Shown: positions 1-8,621, counted from the first letter of the stretch. The stretch: 64,000 nt of DNA from Planctomycetota bacterium (GCA_033763975.1 JANRJM010000001.1:243896-307895), one strand, 5' to 3'. Made by a program: numbers and translations. The notes: a model not told the origin generated them from the sequence alone.

Positions 1-167
1 GCGTCGTCCTCGACGGGCGCGGCCTCCGCCGGCGCGGGGCTCTTGACGGGCGACCCGCCCTGGGCCAGGGCGGTCGAGGCCGCCGCGGTGTGGAGCAGGC
101 CCGCGGCCAGGAGCAGGCGGGTGATCTCGGTTCGATTGTTCCGCGGACGACCGGTGGGCTTCGACAT
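1..167 (-). CDS. Secreted protein, N-terminal fragment (runs off left edge)
   Basis: Only the first 55 codons are in the window. The N-terminus has a basic stretch (SKPTGRPRNNR), a hydrophobic core (LLLAAGLLHTAAAS) and an AxA-type site (STALAQ), so it reads as a Sec signal peptide followed by a Pro/Ala/Glu-rich mature start. An AGAGAGG ribosome binding site lies about 5 bases before the ATG, which fixes the start. No function can be read from this fragment. It is divergent from the DinB-like gene that follows. Confidence 0.7.
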   Translation of the reverse strand, partial: MSKPTGRPRNNRTEITRLLLAAGLLHTAAASTALAQGGSPVKSPAPAEAAPVEDD

Positions 168-355
168 GAGTGACCTCTCTGGGGGTGTGTGCGGGCCGGG
201 GTCCGTCCGGGTACTCGGCGGACGAGTGGTTCACGGGAGACCGGGAACCACCTCGCTTTCAACTTCGACCCGTCCGGCGCGCGACTTTGGGGCAACTGTC
301 CGGTGAACGCGGGACCCGCGCTCGTCCGAACACCGCGCAACGGATTACCGGTCCC

Positions 356-361
356 TACGCT
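356..361 (+). promoter_or_regulatory. Likely -10 box (TACGCT) of the DinB-like gene
   Basis: TACGCT lies 25 bases before the ATG at 387, followed by a GGAGGA ribosome binding site at 374-379. It matches the TACNCT box seen before many starts in this window. No convincing -35 is visible. Confidence 0.4.
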
Positions 362-386
362 CAAAGAGACCCGGAGGAAGCCGCCC

Positions 387-911
387 ATGAACGCCCTCGC
401 GTCGATCATGCTCACCCCCGCGCAGCGGGCCCGCGACTACACCGATCGCCTGGTGCAGGGCATTCGCCCGGAGCAGGCGGCCCGCAAGCCTGTGGGACGC
501 GAGGGGGTGATCGACACCAACCACCCGGTGTTCGTCTTCGGGCACCTGTCCCTCTACGGCGCGCGTGTGCTCACGCTGGTGGGCAAGGATCCCGCGCCGG
601 CGGCGACGCCCGAGACGTGGGAGGCGCTCTTCAAGGCCGGGGCGCCGTGCCACGACGACCCCAGCGGGGCGATCTACCCGGCGTTCGGGGAGATCGTCAC
701 GCGGTACTTCGAGATCACCGACGCGATGCACGCGGGCGTGCGCGACACGCCCGACGACGTGCTGCTCCGCGAGAACCCGAACGAGGCGCAGCGCGCGCGG
801 TTCGCGCTCGTGGGGCACCTGGTGAACTTCCTGATCAACAGCCACGTCATGATGCACGCGGGGCAGGTGAGCGCCTGGCGCCGGTGCATGGGCCTGGCGA
901 GCGCGATGTAG
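387..911 (+). CDS. DinB-fold (DUF664/DinB_2-like) protein
   Basis: The 174-residue protein has the look of a DinB/YfiT four-helix metal-binding protein: an N-terminal helix, a GHLSLYGARVL segment with an early histidine, and a C-terminal NSHVMMHAGQVSAWRR segment holding the other expected histidines. Family members include bacillithiol transferases and uncharacterised stress proteins, so the substrate is unknown. The start is the ATG preceded by GGAGGA; longer open frame upstream is ignored because it runs through the promoter box at 356-361. It is a single gene, convergent with the MBL hydrolase. Confidence 0.75.
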   Translation: MNALASIMLTPAQRARDYTDRLVQGIRPEQAARKPVGREGVIDTNHPVFVFGHLSLYGARVLTLVGKDPAPAATPETWEALFKAGAPCHDDPSGAIYPAFGEIVTRYFEITDAMHAGVRDTPDDVLLRENPNEAQRARFALVGHLVNFLINSHVMMHAGQVSAWRRCMGLASAM

Positions 912-943
912 CGAACGGGGTGGCGCGTCAGGGCGCCGGAGCG

Positions 944-1594
944 TCAGCGGGCGCGGACGAACGGGTTCGTGCGCTTCTCGGCGCCGATGGTTGTGGGCGG
1001 GCCGTGCCCGGGCAGCACCGTCGTGGCGTCGGGCAACGTGTACAGGCGCGTGCGGATCGATGCTTCGAGCACGTCGGGGTCGGCGTTGGGCAGGTCCGAG
1101 CGCCCGACGCTGCCCGCGAAGAGCGTGTCGCCCACGATGGCGATGTTCGACCGATCCTGCACGAGCGTGACGCCCCCGGGCGAGTGCCCGGGCGTGTGCA
1201 GCACCCGCCAGCCGACGCCGGCGAGTTCGAGCGTCTCGCCGTCCTGGAGCGCGCGATCCGGGTCGGGCAGGCTGATCGGCGCGCCCGACAGGAGGCTCAG
1301 GTTGAGTTCAGGGGCGCCCAGCCAGTCGTGCTCGGCCTTGTGCAGCAGAACCGGCGCATCCGGGAAGGCCCGTCGCACGTCGGCGATGCCGGCGATGTGG
1401 TCGATGTGGGCGTGCGTGAGCACGATCGCGCGGGGGGTGAGGCCCTGCGCCCGGACGTGCTCGATGACCGGCGCGGGCTCGAAGCTCGGATCGATGATCC
1501 AGCAGTCGGGCGATGTGCGGACGCCCACGACGTACGTGTTGGTGAGAAACGGGCCGAGTTCGAAGCGGGCGATGGCGAGCGCGGGGTCTGTCAC
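944..1594 (-). CDS. MBL-fold metallo-hydrolase (glyoxalase II-like)
   Basis: This 216-residue protein carries the metallo-beta-lactamase metal ligands in order: THAHIDH (H61, H63, D65, H66), HTPGHSPGG (H137), the bridging D156 in VGDTLF, and H197 in PGHGPP. The length and spacing suit the short glyoxalase II/YcbL group that hydrolyses thioesters such as S-lactoylglutathione, but without the C-terminal substrate domain the substrate is open. It starts at a GTG with no Shine-Dalgarno; a TAGACT box ends 5 bases upstream, suggesting a leaderless transcript. It is divergent from the TPR-like membrane gene. Confidence 0.88.
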   Translation of the reverse strand: MTDPALAIARFELGPFLTNTYVVGVRTSPDCWIIDPSFEPAPVIEHVRAQGLTPRAIVLTHAHIDHIAGIADVRRAFPDAPVLLHKAEHDWLGAPELNLSLLSGAPISLPDPDRALQDGETLELAGVGWRVLHTPGHSPGGVTLVQDRSNIAIVGDTLFAGSVGRSDLPNADPDVLEASIRTRLYTLPDATTVLPGHGPPTTIGAEKRTNPFVRAR

Positions 1595-1599
1595 GGGGC

Positions 1600-1605
1600 A
1601 GTCTA
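1600..1605 (-). promoter_or_regulatory. -10-like box TAGACT, 5 bases before the MBL gene start
   Basis: On the minus strand TAGACT ends 5 bases before the GTG at 1594. There is no ribosome binding site, so transcription would begin at or next to the start codon. Confidence 0.4.
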
Positions 1606-1626
1606 TGGCCGCTTGCCCGGGCGGTT

Positions 1627-1632
1627 TACACT
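1627..1632 (+). promoter_or_regulatory. Likely -10 box (TACACT) of the TPR-like gene
   Basis: TACACT lies 42 bases before the ATG at 1675, with GGGAGG shortly before the start. This is the leadered version of the same promoter box. Confidence 0.4.
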
Positions 1633-1674
1633 TGCCCGCGGGCCGCGGGCTGAGCGCGCACCCAGGGAGGTCGC

Positions 1675-2643
1675 ATGGACCATCAACCGTCGAATGGCGT
1701 GTCGGATCGTCGGCGGGACTCGCGGCTGGTGTGGTTTCTGGTGCTGCTGAACTTCGCGGCGGCGCTGGGCGTGACGGTGCTGCTGCTGGTGCGCGAGCAG
1801 GACCGAGGCCTGGGGCTGCTGGGGCTGGCCGTGGTGGGCGCGCTGGGCCCGATCGTGGTGCTGATGCTGCGGCGCGAGACGATGTCCGGCGACCGCGAGC
1901 TGCTGGCGCGCCTGGACGACGTGCAGCGGAGCGTGCGGCGTCTGGCGGATTCGAGCGTGCTCTCGGACGAGGCCCGACGCGCGCTCAACCGGCGGGAAGA
2001 GCGTGACATCCTGTGCCGCGCGATCGAGGAAGACCTCGCGGCGAGGAACTGGGACGCGGCCCTGGCGCTGATCCGCGAGCTGGCCGACCGGTTCGGGTAC
2101 CGGGCGGAGGCCGAGGGGTTCCGGGCGCGGATCGACGACCTGCGTCGGCAGAGCCTGGAGCAGGAGATCACAGAGGCGATCGGGGTGCTCGACGGGCTGG
2201 TGCTGCAGCGCCGGTGGCACGACGCATCGCTGGAAGCGAGCAAGATCATGCGGCTGTACCCGGACTCGCCGCGGGTAGAGCCCCTGCGGGCGCGGGTGGG
2301 GCAGGCGTACGACGCGTTCCGCCGGGATCTGGAGAGGCGGTTCCTCCTGGCGGCGCAGGCCGACCGGACGGAGGAAGCGCTGACGCTGCTGCGCGAGCTC
2401 GACCAGTACCTGACGCCCGTCGAGGCCGAGCCGCTGCGCGAACTGGCGCGCGGGGTCATCGGTCGGGCGCGCCAGAACCTGGGGGCGCAGTTCCGCCTCG
2501 CGTTGCAGGACCACCGGTGGGCCGAGGCGACGCGCCTGGGGCAGCAGATCGTGGAAGAGTTCCCGAACTCGCGGATGGCGGCGGAGGTTCGGGGGATGCT
2601 GGACGGGATCCGTCAGCGGGCGAATCAGCCCGCGCCGGCCTGA
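1675..2643 (+). CDS. Membrane protein with cytoplasmic TPR-like helical repeats
   Basis: The 322-residue protein has two membrane segments near its N-terminus (about residues 18-39 and 46-65), then a long helical region. Repeated units of about 35-40 residues in the form 'xxWxxALxLIRELxDRFGYRxEAEGFRARI' and 'RRWHDASLEASKIMRLYPDSPRVEPLRARV' resemble tetratricopeptide repeats. It is probably an inner-membrane scaffold; no catalytic motif is visible. GGGAGG precedes the ATG. Its last 19 bases overlap the end of the convergent lspA. Confidence 0.72.
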   Translation: MDHQPSNGVSDRRRDSRLVWFLVLLNFAAALGVTVLLLVREQDRGLGLLGLAVVGALGPIVVLMLRRETMSGDRELLARLDDVQRSVRRLADSSVLSDEARRALNRREERDILCRAIEEDLAARNWDAALALIRELADRFGYRAEAEGFRARIDDLRRQSLEQEITEAIGVLDGLVLQRRWHDASLEASKIMRLYPDSPRVEPLRARVGQAYDAFRRDLERRFLLAAQADRTEEALTLLRELDQYLTPVEAEPLRELARGVIGRARQNLGAQFRLALQDHRWAEATRLGQQIVEEFPNSRMAAEVRGMLDGIRQRANQPAPA

Positions 2644-3341
2644 GAGCCCGAGCCCGTTTGAGAGCCGGGGCCATCGGCCGCGCCGGCCGGTTCGGCGGGC
2701 GCCGGGCGGTCGTCGCCGATCGGACGGAGTGTGCGCCAGATGAGCGCGCCGATGCCGATGATGAGGAACAGGTCGGCGATGTTCGAGACGTACGGCCAGA
2801 CCTCGCGCCCGCCCCAGGGCCACTCGAGCCCGCCCGGGAGCACGACGCCGGGGAGCGGGTGGATGAAGTCGCGCACGCAGGCGTACACGAGCCGGTCGTA
2901 GAGGTTGCCCAGCCCGCCCGAGACCAGCAGGCCGACCGCGGCGTGGCTGAGCGTGTCGCGCGCGGTGGTCCACCGCACGAACAGCATCATCGCGAAGACC
3001 ATCGCGACGCCGGTGAAGAGCATGAACACGCCCCTGCGCCCGGCGCCGATGCCGAACACCGCGCCGGGGTTCAGGACGAGCGTGAACTCGAGCACGTGCG
3101 GGACGATGCGGACCGGCTCGTGCGCCGGGATCAGCGCGGATGGATGGTTCGCTCGCATCACCTGCGCTCGGTCGACGACGACGGGCGCGTCGGCGATGTA
3201 CCGGAACGCCGCCGCCTTGCTGCCCAGGTCGATCACCAGGCCCACGATGATCGTCGCGAGCAGCACGAGCCAGGCACGCCGCGGCTTGCGCGTGGGGTGG
3301 ACGGGCGTACGCGCGGGCGGGGCTGTGGGCGTCGCGTTCAT
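2625..3341 (-). CDS. lspA: Lipoprotein signal peptidase (signal peptidase II)
   Basis: This is the aspartic membrane protease that removes signal peptides from prolipoproteins in the inner membrane. It has four hydrophobic segments and the two catalytic blocks of the A8 family: SGGLGNLYDRL (D149) and SNIADLFL (D190). At 238 residues it is longer than E. coli LspA (164), owing to a basic N-terminal tail, a loop after the first membrane segment and a Gly/Ala/Ser-rich tail. Its ATG follows directly on the stop of the DksA/TraR-like gene without a Shine-Dalgarno, so translation is probably coupled. The window has several lipoproteins that would be its substrates. Confidence 0.93.
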   Translation of the reverse strand: MNATPTAPPARTPVHPTRKPRRAWLVLLATIIVGLVIDLGSKAAAFRYIADAPVVVDRAQVMRANHPSALIPAHEPVRIVPHVLEFTLVLNPGAVFGIGAGRRGVFMLFTGVAMVFAMMLFVRWTTARDTLSHAAVGLLVSGGLGNLYDRLVYACVRDFIHPLPGVVLPGGLEWPWGGREVWPYVSNIADLFLIIGIGALIWRTLRPIGDDRPAPAEPAGAADGPGSQTGSGSQAGAG

Positions 3342-4250
3342 CTACGAGCGCATCGCGTGGCGTTCGAGCTCGCGCGCGGCTTCGATCGAGTAGCGCGCCC
3401 AGGGCAGCTCTTCCAGACGCTCGAGCTTTACCGGCTTGCCCGTCAGTTCGCACACGCCGAACGTGCCCTTCGTGATCCGCACGAGCGCGTCGTCGATCTC
3501 GCGGATCAGCTTGCGGTCGGCGGCCGCCAGGTCGAGCGACAGCGACTGCTCCGAAGCGTCGGACCCCTGCTCGGCCAGGTGCGAGGGCATGTTCGAGAGC
3601 GAGCCCGACTCGCTCCGCAGCGCCTCACGCTCCATCATGTTCACGTCGCCGACCAGTTCCGCCCGCTTGCGGATCAGGCGCTGGCGGAAGTACTCGATCT
3701 GCGTCTCGGACAAGGGCGACACGCCGGTCACCACCGTCTGCGGCAGCTCCGGCCCGCCGTGCTGCCCCAGCGCCCGCGCGGGCGACGCCTTCGGGCCCGA
3801 CGGGATCAGCGGCTTGCGCGGAGACTTCGGATCCAGCAGGCGCCCGAGCCCCGACGGGATGATGTTCGCCATCGAGATCGGCGCCTTCGCCTTGCGCACC
3901 GGCTTGGGCGTCACGATCGTGATCCCCTTGCGCGCGGTCTTCGCGTCGGCCACGGGGGCCGCCTTGGGTTCGGGCGCGGCGGGGGCGGCCTTTGCGCCCT
4001 TCTCGGGCTTCTCGTCCGCGCGGGGCTTGGCCGGCGGGCGGGCCTTCTCGCTCTTGGGCTCGGCCTTGGCCGCGGGGCGCGCCTTGGCCTTGGGCTTCGC
4101 GGGTGATTCGGCGGCCTTCGCGGGGCGCGAAGCCTTGGGGGCGGGCTTGGAGGCCGCCTTGGCCTTGGCAACGGGCGTCTTCTTCGCGGGTTTTTCGCGC
4201 GCGGGCTTTGGCTTCAACGCTTTTTTCTCGGCGGGAGTGTTCTTGGGCAC
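3342..4250 (-). CDS. DksA/TraR-family protein with long Lys/Ala/Pro-rich N-terminus
   Basis: The last 110 residues match the DksA/TraR fold: a coiled-coil with FRQRLIRKRAELVGDVNMME, then FGVCELTGKPVKLERLEELPWARYSIEA. The four zinc cysteines of classical DksA are reduced to one, as in the YteA/YocK-type members of Firmicutes. About 170 N-terminal residues are a low-complexity Lys/Ala/Pro/Glu run that recalls histone-tail-like sequences. I chose the second GTG (4250), which has GGAG six bases upstream, over the GTG at 4262, which has none. It may contact RNA polymerase or DNA; the role is inferred. It is in one operon with lspA. Confidence 0.8.
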   Translation of the reverse strand: MPKNTPAEKKALKPKPAREKPAKKTPVAKAKAASKPAPKASRPAKAAESPAKPKAKARPAAKAEPKSEKARPPAKPRADEKPEKGAKAAPAAPEPKAAPVADAKTARKGITIVTPKPVRKAKAPISMANIIPSGLGRLLDPKSPRKPLIPSGPKASPARALGQHGGPELPQTVVTGVSPLSETQIEYFRQRLIRKRAELVGDVNMMEREALRSESGSLSNMPSHLAEQGSDASEQSLSLDLAAADRKLIREIDDALVRITKGTFGVCELTGKPVKLERLEELPWARYSIEAARELERHAMRS

Positions 4251-4270
4251 GGGCGACTCCACGCGTGCGC

Positions 4271-4291
4271 CGGGACACGGAAGGTGTCCCG
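4271..4291. other. Perfect 8-bp inverted repeat upstream of the DksA/TraR-like gene
   Basis: CGGGACAC and GTGTCCCG are separated by GGAAG. The repeat lies 21 bases upstream of the chosen start on the minus strand, so it would be in the leader or form an operator. There is no T-run, so it is not a classical terminator for accA. Confidence 0.35.
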
Positions 4292-4362
4292 CGGCGAATG
4301 GCCGAAACGCTAGGGGGACACCCCGTGCCAGTCAAAGCCACCAGCGTCCGGGCGCGGGGGTG

Positions 4363-5412
4363 CTAGACGCCCGGCGTGCCCGCGAGGGCGGTGTCGTCCG
4401 GGGGCGTGGCCTCGCCCGGGCTCTCGAGGTACTGGCCCATGCGCCGGAAGCGGGCGTACCGCTGCGCGAGCAGTTCGTCCGGCTCGACGGTGCGCAGCGC
4501 GTTGAGCTGCGCCACGATCCACTGCTGGAGCGCGAGCGCGGTAGACCGGGGGTCGCGGTGCGCCCCGCCCAGGGGCTCGGGGATGACCTCGTCGATGATG
4601 CCCAGCGAGAGGTTGTCCTGCGCCGTGAGCTTCAGCGCGCGGGCCGCCGCGTGGTTCGTCTGCTCGTTGGCTTCCTTCCAGAGAATGGCGGCGCAGCCCT
4701 CGGGGCTGATGACGGAGTACCACGCGTGCTGGAGCATCGCGACGCGGTCGGCGACCGCCAACCCCAGCGCGCCCCCCGACCCGCCCTCGCCGATGACGAC
4801 GCTCACGATGGGCGTGCGCAGGCGGCTCATCTCGAGCATGTTCACCGCGATGGCCTCGGCCTGGCCGCGCTGCTCGGCACCCAGCCCGGGGTAGGCGCCG
4901 GGCGTGTCGACCAGCGTCACGATCGGCACGCCGAACTTCTCGGCCAGTTTCATCTTCGCGAGCGCCTTGCGGTAGCCCTCGGGGTGGGCGCAGCCGAAGT
5001 TGCACGCGAGCTTCTCGCTCGTCTGCTTGCCCTTCTGGTGCCCGACGAGCAGGACCTTCAGCGGGCCCAGGCGCGCAAAGCCCGTGACGATCGCCGCGTC
5101 GTCGGCGAAGCGCCGGTCGCCGTGCAGTTCCGCGAAGTCGCGGCACATGAGGGCGATGTAATCGCGCGTCTGCGGGCGGAGCGGGTGCCGGGCCACGCGC
5201 ACCGTGTCCCACGGGGACAGCCTGGCGTACGCCTTCGTGAGCGCCTCTTCACGCTCGCGTCGAAGGGCCGCGAGGTCGTGCTCCACGCGGGCGCGCGCGG
5301 CGGGGTCCTCGTCGGCGGCGGGGGTGCGTCGGAGGCGCTCCTCCGCGGATTCGATCTGCTGCTCGACCGCCGCGACCGGCTTCTCGAAGTCCAACTGGTA
5401 ATAGACCGACAT
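4363..5412 (-). CDS. accA: Acetyl-CoA carboxylase, carboxyltransferase alpha subunit
   Basis: This is the alpha half of the carboxyltransferase that moves CO2 from biotin-BCCP to acetyl-CoA, the first step of fatty acid synthesis. The 349 residues match the family along their length: an N-terminal coiled region, then GHQKGKQTSEKLACNFGCAHPEGYRKALA, VDTPGAYPGLGAEQRGQ and GEGGSGGALGLAVADRV with the glycine-rich oxyanion-hole segments. The ATG at 5412 is preferred over an upstream in-frame GTG because a TATCCT box ends 8 bases before it. No accD lies nearby. It is divergent from proC, with 36 bases between the starts. Confidence 0.95.
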   Translation of the reverse strand: MSVYYQLDFEKPVAAVEQQIESAEERLRRTPAADEDPAARARVEHDLAALRREREEALTKAYARLSPWDTVRVARHPLRPQTRDYIALMCRDFAELHGDRRFADDAAIVTGFARLGPLKVLLVGHQKGKQTSEKLACNFGCAHPEGYRKALAKMKLAEKFGVPIVTLVDTPGAYPGLGAEQRGQAEAIAVNMLEMSRLRTPIVSVVIGEGGSGGALGLAVADRVAMLQHAWYSVISPEGCAAILWKEANEQTNHAAARALKLTAQDNLSLGIIDEVIPEPLGGAHRDPRSTALALQQWIVAQLNALRTVEPDELLAQRYARFRRMGQYLESPGEATPPDDTALAGTPGV

Positions 5413-5420
5413 GTGCCGGA

Positions 5421-5443
5421 AGGATAGGGACACGCACTACCCT
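5421..5443. promoter_or_regulatory. Back-to-back -10 boxes of accA and proC
   Basis: TATCCT on the minus strand (5421-5426) ends 8 bases before accA, and TACCCT on the plus strand (5438-5443) ends 5 bases before proC. Neither start has a ribosome binding site. Both look like leaderless promoters packed into 36 bases. Confidence 0.45.
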
Positions 5444-5448
5444 GCGGG

Positions 5449-6318
5449 ATGCACACCCCGCACGCCACCCAACCGCCCTCGCTGCTGGTCGTCGGAGCCG
5501 GGGCCATGGGCGGCGCGATCGTCGACGGGGCCCTCCGTAGCGCCGTGCTCCCCCCCGACGCCCTCGCCGTGGTCGAACCCGACGCGGGCCGACGCGCACG
5601 CCTCCCGCGGACGGTCGAGACGTTCGCGGATCTCGCCGGCGGCGGCGCGTGGCTGCGGGCGCGGGGCGCGCACGCCCAGGTGCTGCTCGCGGTGAAGCCC
5701 CAGGCGCTCGCGGACGTGGCGGCGGGGCTGCGCCCGGCGCTGGGCGATGACCCCCGCGTCGTGATCTCCATCCTCGCGGGGACGCCCGGGGCAAAGGTCC
5801 GCGCCCTGCTGGCGTGCGCACGCGTCGTGCGGGCGATGCCGAACCTCGCGCTGCGCGTGGGGCGCGGGTGCACGGCGGTGTGCCTGAGCGACGGGGCCGC
5901 ACACCCCGACGACCACTTCGCGTGCGCGCTCTTCGGGACGGGCGGACAGAAGGTGTTCCGGGTGGACGAGGCGCTCATGGACGCGTTCACGGCGTTGGCG
6001 GGCAGCGGGCCGGCGTACGTGTTCTACCTCGCCGAGGCCATGCAGCGGGCGGGCGTGCTCATGGGCTTTGAGCATGCGCAAGCGCTGGAGATGGTGCGAG
6101 AGACGATCGCCGGGGCCGCGGCGCTGCTGGCGGAAGGTGCCGGGCAAACCGGCGCGGGCGGCCCAGATCCCGCGACGCTCCGCGCGGGCGTGACGAGCCC
6201 GGGCGGGACGACCGCCGCGGCGGTCCGCGTGCTCGAGGACAGCGACGCGATGGAGACCTGGGCCCGCGCGATCCTGGCGGCCCGCGACCGGGGGCGCACG
6301 CTGGCGGACGGGCGGTAG
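5449..6318 (+). CDS. proC: Pyrroline-5-carboxylate reductase
   Basis: The enzyme makes L-proline from pyrroline-5-carboxylate with NAD(P)H. The 289 residues show the N-terminal Rossmann motif VVGAGAMGGAIVDG, LLAVKPQALADV, MPNLALRVGRGCTAV, and the C-terminal dimer/active-site helices AGSGPAYVFYLAEAM and VTSPGGTTAAAVRVLE, the ProC signature. Length is slightly above the usual 270, with a short GAGQTGAGGPDP insertion. The ATG has no Shine-Dalgarno and sits 5 bases behind a TACCCT box. It is a single-gene unit, convergent with the ABC permease. Confidence 0.95.
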   Translation: MHTPHATQPPSLLVVGAGAMGGAIVDGALRSAVLPPDALAVVEPDAGRRARLPRTVETFADLAGGGAWLRARGAHAQVLLAVKPQALADVAAGLRPALGDDPRVVISILAGTPGAKVRALLACARVVRAMPNLALRVGRGCTAVCLSDGAAHPDDHFACALFGTGGQKVFRVDEALMDAFTALAGSGPAYVFYLAEAMQRAGVLMGFEHAQALEMVRETIAGAAALLAEGAGQTGAGGPDPATLRAGVTSPGGTTAAAVRVLEDSDAMETWARAILAARDRGRTLADGR

Positions 6319-6369
6319 GGGCGATGCGCGTGGATCCGAGATCGCGCGCAGGTCAGCAATCGCGGGTGA

Positions 6370-7554
6370 TCAGAAGTCGCGCCGACAGAAAATGACGCAC
6401 GCGATGCCGAGGATGAAGGCCTCGAAGCCGAGCGAGGTGCCGATGATCCACGCGGTGCTGCGGGCGCGCAGCGCCTTCTCCGAGCCCAACTGCGCCTCGC
6501 GGGCGCTCACCTGCACGTCGTCCTGCTCGCCGAACGCGACGGGCTGGTCGTCGTTGGGCGTGCGGAGGCGCTCGAGTTCTTCTTCGCTGATGAGCGTGCG
6601 CTCCAGCAGGGCGAGCGTCTCGCTTGTCTTGGGCAGGGGCGTCTTGACCCAGTAGAAGATGCTCGCCCAGCGGGTCCACTTGGCCAGCGACGCGCGCTCG
6701 GCGGCGAGCTTCGTCCGCTGGTTCTGAATGAGCGGGTTCTCGGCATCGATCTCGGCCGGCGTGTAGACGGGCGGGGGTGTGCCCTCGGGGGGGGCCGGCT
6801 CGCCGGCCTCGGCGCGGCGCTTCTCCCAGATGCGCAGCGACGCGTTGCGCTCGAGCCGCTCCACGCGCTTGGCCAGCACGTTCTCGCGCAGGCGGGTGGT
6901 CTCGCGCAGGCTCACGAAGATCCCGTCGGTCGCGTTGAGCCCGAAGAAGAAGAGCCACATGAGCAGGGTGATGAGCAGGGCCGCGATGGTGGAGCGGGTG
7001 AGCAGCCCCACGAGCGCGCAGATGCTGAAGAGATAACTGAAGAAGAGGACGACGATCGGGATGGCCCAGAAGAGCTTGGGCATCCAGGCGTCGCCCTTGA
7101 AGCCGATGACGACGAACGCGGCGAGCGTGAACACCGTGACCTGCAGCGCGACGAAGAGCAGACCGGTGAGGTACTTCGTGAGGAAGAGGCGCAGTCGCGA
7201 GACGGGGCGGCTCAGCGTGAGCTCGATGGAGCCGCTCGACACGAACTCGGGGATGATGCTCGCGGTCGAGATGATCGCGAGGATCGTGGCGCCCCACGAC
7301 AGCCAGAACCCGATGCCCAGGTTCACGAAGATCATCTTGTAGAACATCGCCGGCTCCATCGTGGAGCGGTTGAAGAAGGGGATGGGGATCTCCCACACGA
7401 TCACCTTGAGGCCTTTGTCCGTGAGGCCCACGAGCGCGAACGCCGCGACGATCACGACGGAGATGATCATCACGATCCAGAACAGGCGCTTCGCGTTGAG
7501 CTCGCGGTACGCGTCGTGGAAGATCGCGATGGTCTGGGTGGCGGCGCGCGACAT
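6370..7554 (-). CDS. ABC-2 type transporter permease
   Basis: This 394-residue membrane protein pairs with the ATPase upstream, whose stop overlaps its start by one base (TGATG). It has an N-terminal membrane helix, an extracytoplasmic loop, a cluster of about four helices in the first half (LSWGATILAIISTASIIPEF, the SSGSIELTLSRPVSRLRLFL coupling segment typical of ABC-2 permeases), a charged region of about 130 residues, and a last helix near the C-terminus. The SIELTLSRPVSR segment is the family hallmark. The cargo is unknown. Confidence 0.85.
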   Translation of the reverse strand: MSRAATQTIAIFHDAYRELNAKRLFWIVMIISVVIVAAFALVGLTDKGLKVIVWEIPIPFFNRSTMEPAMFYKMIFVNLGIGFWLSWGATILAIISTASIIPEFVSSGSIELTLSRPVSRLRLFLTKYLTGLLFVALQVTVFTLAAFVVIGFKGDAWMPKLFWAIPIVVLFFSYLFSICALVGLLTRSTIAALLITLLMWLFFFGLNATDGIFVSLRETTRLRENVLAKRVERLERNASLRIWEKRRAEAGEPAPPEGTPPPVYTPAEIDAENPLIQNQRTKLAAERASLAKWTRWASIFYWVKTPLPKTSETLALLERTLISEEELERLRTPNDDQPVAFGEQDDVQVSAREAQLGSEKALRARSTAWIIGTSLGFEAFILGIACVIFCRRDF

Positions 7555-8621
7555 CAGGCCTTCTCCCGTGCCGCACCCGGCGCGGCGGCCTTGCCCGTGT
7601 TCGGATCGGTCACGGCCTGCATGAAGAGGTCTTCGAGCGAAGGCCGCACCGGGCGGATGGACTTGATCACCACGTTCCCCGCGCGCAGGCGGTCGATGAT
7701 CGGCTGCACGCGCGCCGCGTCGGTCGTGTTGATGGTGATCCCCGCGCGCGTGATGCGGAAGAGTTCGCCCGTCGTGAGCGTGCCGCTCCACGCGACGCGG
7801 GGCGCGAGCGCGTTGACGTCGGCGGGCGGGGGGCTCGCGTTCGCGGCCTCTGGCAGCGCGCGGGCGAGCAGGTCGTGCGCGGGCTGGCCTTCGTCGAGCC
7901 ACAGGTCGATCTCGTAGCGGGCCTGGTCGTCGGTCAGTTCGGCGATGGTGCCCTGGCTGGCGACCTTGCCCTGCACGAGGATCGCCACGCGGTCGCAGAC
8001 CATCTCGAGCTCGCTGAGCAGGTGCGAGTTGAGGAAGACCGTCTTGCCGCGCTCCTTGAGGCGCTGGACCATGCCCCGGATGTCGCGCCGGCCCACGGGG
8101 TCGACGCCGTCGGTGGGCTCGTCGAGGATGACGAGCTCCGGGTCGTTCATGAGCGCCTGCGCGATGCCGATGCGCTGACGCATGCCCTTGCTGTACTGCT
8201 TGACCTTCGTCTTGGCCCACGCCGTCATGCCGACGAGTTCCAGCAGTTCGGGGGCGCGGGCGCGCCGTTCGGCTCTGGGCACGCCCGAGAGCGCGCCGTA
8301 GAAATCCAGCACCTGCCCGCCGGTGAGGTACTCCGGGAACTTGTGGTGCTCGGGGAGGTAGCCGATGTTGGCGAGCGAGCCCTTGTGCCCCACGGGGCGC
8401 CCGAGCACGGTGCCGTCGGCGCGCGAGGGCGAGATGACGGTCATGAGGATCTTGACGAGGGTGCTCTTGCCCGCGCCGTTGGGGCCGAGCAGGCCGAAGA
8501 CCTCGCCCCGGCGCACGCGCATGTCGATGCCGCGCAGGGCGTGGACCTTCCCGCGGTACTTCTTGTCGACGTGGGTGAGGTCGATGGCCCAGTCGCTGCG
8601 GTGTGAGATGGCGACGCTCAT
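7554..8621 (-). CDS. ABC-2 type transporter ATP-binding protein
   Basis: The 355-residue ATPase has Walker A GPNGAGKSTL (K52), Q-loop region YLPEHHKFPEYLTGGQ, signature YSKGMRQRIG, Walker B LVILDEPTDGVDP and the switch histidine in NSHLLSELE. It drives export through the permease encoded next in the operon. The C-terminal 110 residues are an accessory domain ending in PSLEDLFMQAV, common in drug- and polysaccharide-type ABC-2 ATPases. The ATG at 8621 is preceded by GGGGGGT; longer open frame upstream belongs to other genes. Confidence 0.9.
   Translation of the reverse strand: MSVAISHRSDWAIDLTHVDKKYRGKVHALRGIDMRVRRGEVFGLLGPNGAGKSTLVKILMTVISPSRADGTVLGRPVGHKGSLANIGYLPEHHKFPEYLTGGQVLDFYGALSGVPRAERRARAPELLELVGMTAWAKTKVKQYSKGMRQRIGIAQALMNDPELVILDEPTDGVDPVGRRDIRGMVQRLKERGKTVFLNSHLLSELEMVCDRVAILVQGKVASQGTIAELTDDQARYEIDLWLDEGQPAHDLLARALPEAANASPPPADVNALAPRVAWSGTLTTGELFRITRAGITINTTDAARVQPIIDRLRAGNVVIKSIRPVRPSLEDLFMQAVTDPNTGKAAAPGAAREKA

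Noticed and set aside
4271..4291. Inverted repeat as terminator of accA
   Set aside because: It lies 70 bases before the accA stop on the wrong side for minus-strand transcription and has no T-run.
6370..8220. ABC permease read with a long N-terminal extension
   Set aside because: The extension is antisense-like and out of frame with the ATPase. The ATG at 7554 overlaps the ATPase stop and starts a normal permease.
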